Assembly: GCA_030588285.1 (NCBI GenBank)
Contig: JAUUYK010000041.1
Span: 1 to 7,576 of the forward strand
Length of the DNA stretch: 7,576 bases
Reading direction: 5' to 3'
Source: Kiritimatiellales bacterium
GTDB lineage: Bacteria; Verrucomicrobiota; Kiritimatiellia; Kiritimatiellales; Pontiellaceae
Below the pieces are notes generated by a model that did not search any database, was not told where the DNA came from, and saw only the letters and a program-made list of their open reading frames with translations. Of the stretch, positions 6,387 to 7,576 are shown in pieces. The position numbers and the translations under genes are program-made. Position 1 is the first letter of the stretch, and the number at the start of each line of letters is the position of its first letter.

Positions 6387-7136
6387 TTACCATCCTCCAC
6401 TCGATCCACCCCCGCCGGACATGCCCCCGCCAAAGCCTCCCCCGCCCCCGAACCCCCCACCCCCACCAGAGCGGCCTCTGCCCCCGCTGAGAAGTAATAA
6501 AAGGGCCAGATGCGGGTGACGAATCGCAAAAATAATGAAGGCAATCGCAAGAAGGATCTGAAGGATGGGATTTCCTTTTCGCTCGCGAGAATATTGACCC
6601 GGTTTCTGATAGGTGACCGAGCCCTGATTCAGGGCAACTCCGTATTCCTTGGCAATCTCTTGCGAAAGCGCTCCAACCCCAAGTAAAATCCCGCGGCTCA
6701 GATTTCCCGCTTTAAAAGCCGGCGTAATAATATCTCTTCGAATTCGGCCCGCTTTTGCATCGGGAATAGCCCCTTCCAATCCATAGCCCACCTCGATACG
6801 CATTGTACGGTCCTGCATCGCCACCAGAAGCATTAAACCATTGTCCTTGCCCTTCTGGCCCACCCCCCACCGTTCAAATAATCGAACCGTAAAATCATCA
6901 ATCTGGCCGCCCTCCAGCGATTCAAGTGTTACGACAGCAATTTGAGCGCCCGTTTTCTGACGTACATCCGCAATCATCCCTTGAAGTTGCTGTTCATCCG
7001 TCGCCGAAATTACCTTTGCAAAATCATTCACAGCCCCTTTTGGGTTAAGATTTTTCAGTAATTGATCGGAAGCATTAGCCGAAAGAGAAATTAGTAAAAG
7101 TCCAAGGACCGGGAGAATGAATTTAAGTTTACGCAT
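6387..7136 (-). CDS. TPM-domain (YgcG-like) secreted membrane-anchored protein
   Basis: The 249-residue protein has a signal peptide (basic MRKLK, hydrophobic core 6-19, likely cleavage after SANA at 22), a TPM domain (about 33-165), one or two hydrophobic stretches (189-205 and 208-217) and a Gly-rich tail (218-249) ending SGGW, the usual YgcG-like architecture. TPM signs are VNDFAKVIS (36-44), KTGAQIAVVTLESL (61-74), FERWGVGQKGKDNGLMLLVA (87-106) and IEVGYGLEGAIPD (114-126). The domain faces the periplasm; TPM proteins have been linked to photosystem repair and weak phosphatase activity in plants, and the bacterial role is unclear. It heads the operon with the nucleotidyltransferase and lemA. 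No Shine-Dalgarno is visible before ATG 7136. A TAGAAT at 7176-7171 could be a -10 box but has no good -35 partner. Confidence 0.93.
   Translation of the reverse strand: MRKLKFILPVLGLLLISLSANASDQLLKNLNPKGAVNDFAKVISATDEQQLQGMIADVRQKTGAQIAVVTLESLEGGQIDDFTVRLFERWGVGQKGKDNGLMLLVAMQDRTMRIEVGYGLEGAIPDAKAGRIRRDIITPAFKAGNLSRGILLGVGALSQEIAKEYGVALNQGSVTYQKPGQYSRERKGNPILQILLAIAFIIFAIRHPHLALLLLLSGGRGRSGGGGGFGGGGGFGGGMSGGGGSSGGW
6439..6464 (-). other. G-quadruplex motif in the Gly-tail coding strand
   Basis: On the - strand, which is the sense strand of the TPM gene, four G-runs of 5, 6, 5 and 5 follow each other with loops T, TTC and C. They encode part of the Gly-rich tail with several GGG codons. Runs this long with 1-3 nt loops are expected to fold very stably in DNA or mRNA. 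The motif ends about 50 nt before the TPM stop and about 60 nt before the ribosome binding site of the next gene. Function is not shown; it may be only a by-product of poly-Gly coding. Confidence 0.6.
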
Positions 7137-7228
7137 AAATAAACGTTAAACGTCTCGGCTAGCCTTTGCCATTCTAATTTGGAAAAGTAATTTTTATGGT
7201 AGACTGTAAATTAAGGATCCATTCCTGC

Positions 7229-7250
7229 AATTTCGGATCAACCCGAAATT
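7229..7250. repeat. 8-bp inverted repeat upstream of the TPM operon
   Basis: AATTTCGG (7229-7236) and CCGAAATT (7243-7250) pair perfectly around the 6-nt loop ATCAAC. No T-tract follows on either strand, so it is not a standard terminator. It could be an operator for the TPM operon, which starts about 90 bp away, or part of the insertion-sequence end. The sequence does not decide between these. Confidence 0.5.
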
Positions 7251-7383
7251 TCCATGAATAGCGGCCTTTGGTTTTTTCAAAAACTGGCGCCTCATCGTCA
7301 ACAACCCGTTTCAGGGGCCGTTTCCTCTAAATTCAGACGCACCCCTGTCTTTGAGGAGCTGCTTCATTTTGAGTGGGAAGGTC

Positions 7384-7576
7384 TTATGCTGCGTTGGCGA
7401 CGGACTCGGCCTCGAGTTCGGCTCGCTTCTGCGCCGCCATCGTGGCGAGTTTCCATAAATTGTGACCCAGAACGCACCATGCGACTCGAATTTTGCGATG
7501 TGTAAAACCTTTGCTACGCATCGGGCGACCCAGATAGGCGTTTTTGAAAATGCCGATGCGTCCTTCTGTGGCTCCT
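7384..7576 (-). CDS. DDE transposase, C-terminal part (cut by window edge)
   Basis: Only the last 63 residues are inside the window; the gene enters from the right edge and stops with TAA at 7386-7384. The visible protein reads ATEGRIGIFKNAYLG near its start, then RPMRSKGFTHRKIRVAW and VLGHNLWKLA, then an Ala/Glu-rich tail. The TEGRIGIFKN segment has Glu followed seven residues later by Lys, the E-x6-K/R pattern of the third catalytic acid in DDE transposases, and the Gly-Trp/HNLW ending is typical of IS5/IS1182-like enzymes. The exact family is uncertain. No stop or frameshift appears in the visible part. This gene marks an insertion sequence whose near end must lie between here and the TPM operon; I could not place its terminal repeat. 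Confidence 0.75.
   Translation of the reverse strand, partial: GATEGRIGIFKNAYLGRPMRSKGFTHRKIRVAWCVLGHNLWKLATMAAQKRAELEAESVANAA

Noticed and set aside
6301..6519. + strand frame encoding a Pro-rich peptide
   Set aside because: It is the antisense of the TPM Gly-rich tail, where GGN codons read as Pro on the other strand.
7254..7505. 83-codon open frame on the + strand
   Set aside because: It lies largely antisense to the transposase C-terminus, has no ribosome binding site and its composition (many Arg and Pro) is that of a shadow frame.

Overview
The window looks like ordinary bacterial chromosome with roughly even base composition. It has tightly packed genes, AAGGAG-type ribosome binding sites on several genes, and a partial insertion sequence at the right edge. 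The gene set is an uncoupled folP-cdaA-cdaR cluster plus a TPM/LemA pair. That would suit a Gram-negative of the PVC group (Verrucomicrobiota or Kiritimatiellota-like) or a relative. This placement is an inference from gene content only and is weak.

Left block, + strand (about 190-4345): a weak promoter precedes an apparent five-gene operon. The genes are a PhnP-like metallo-beta-lactamase phosphodiesterase, dihydropteroate synthase (folP), a CdaA-type membrane diadenylate cyclase (cdaA), its three-repeat YbbR partner (cdaR) and a secreted TPR protein. Gene gaps are 4 nt, -4 nt, -11 nt and 9 nt, so co-transcription and translational coupling are likely. The core of the block makes and regulates cyclic di-AMP, with folate synthesis attached. 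glmM, the usual third partner of cdaA-cdaR in Firmicutes, does not follow; a TPR protein takes its place.

Middle: a lone multi-pass membrane protein of unknown function on the - strand (4377-4916) converges on the TPR gene. Next comes a perfect palindromic terminator (5025-5050).

Right block, - strand (7136 down to 5076): an apparent three-gene operon encodes a secreted/membrane-anchored TPM-domain protein with a Gly-rich tail, a polymerase-beta-type nucleotidyltransferase with an altered catalytic motif, and a LemA-family membrane protein, ending at the palindromic terminator. TPM and LemA proteins often occur together; the nucleotidyltransferase between them is the most distinctive part of the window. 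The coding strand of the Gly-rich tail also carries a strong G-quadruplex motif.

Right edge: the C-terminal 63 residues of a DDE transposase (7384-7576, - strand) run off the window, separated from the TPM operon by about 250 bp holding an 8-bp inverted repeat. The first about 190 bp of the window are unresolved. I found no tRNA, rRNA, CRISPR array or riboswitch.
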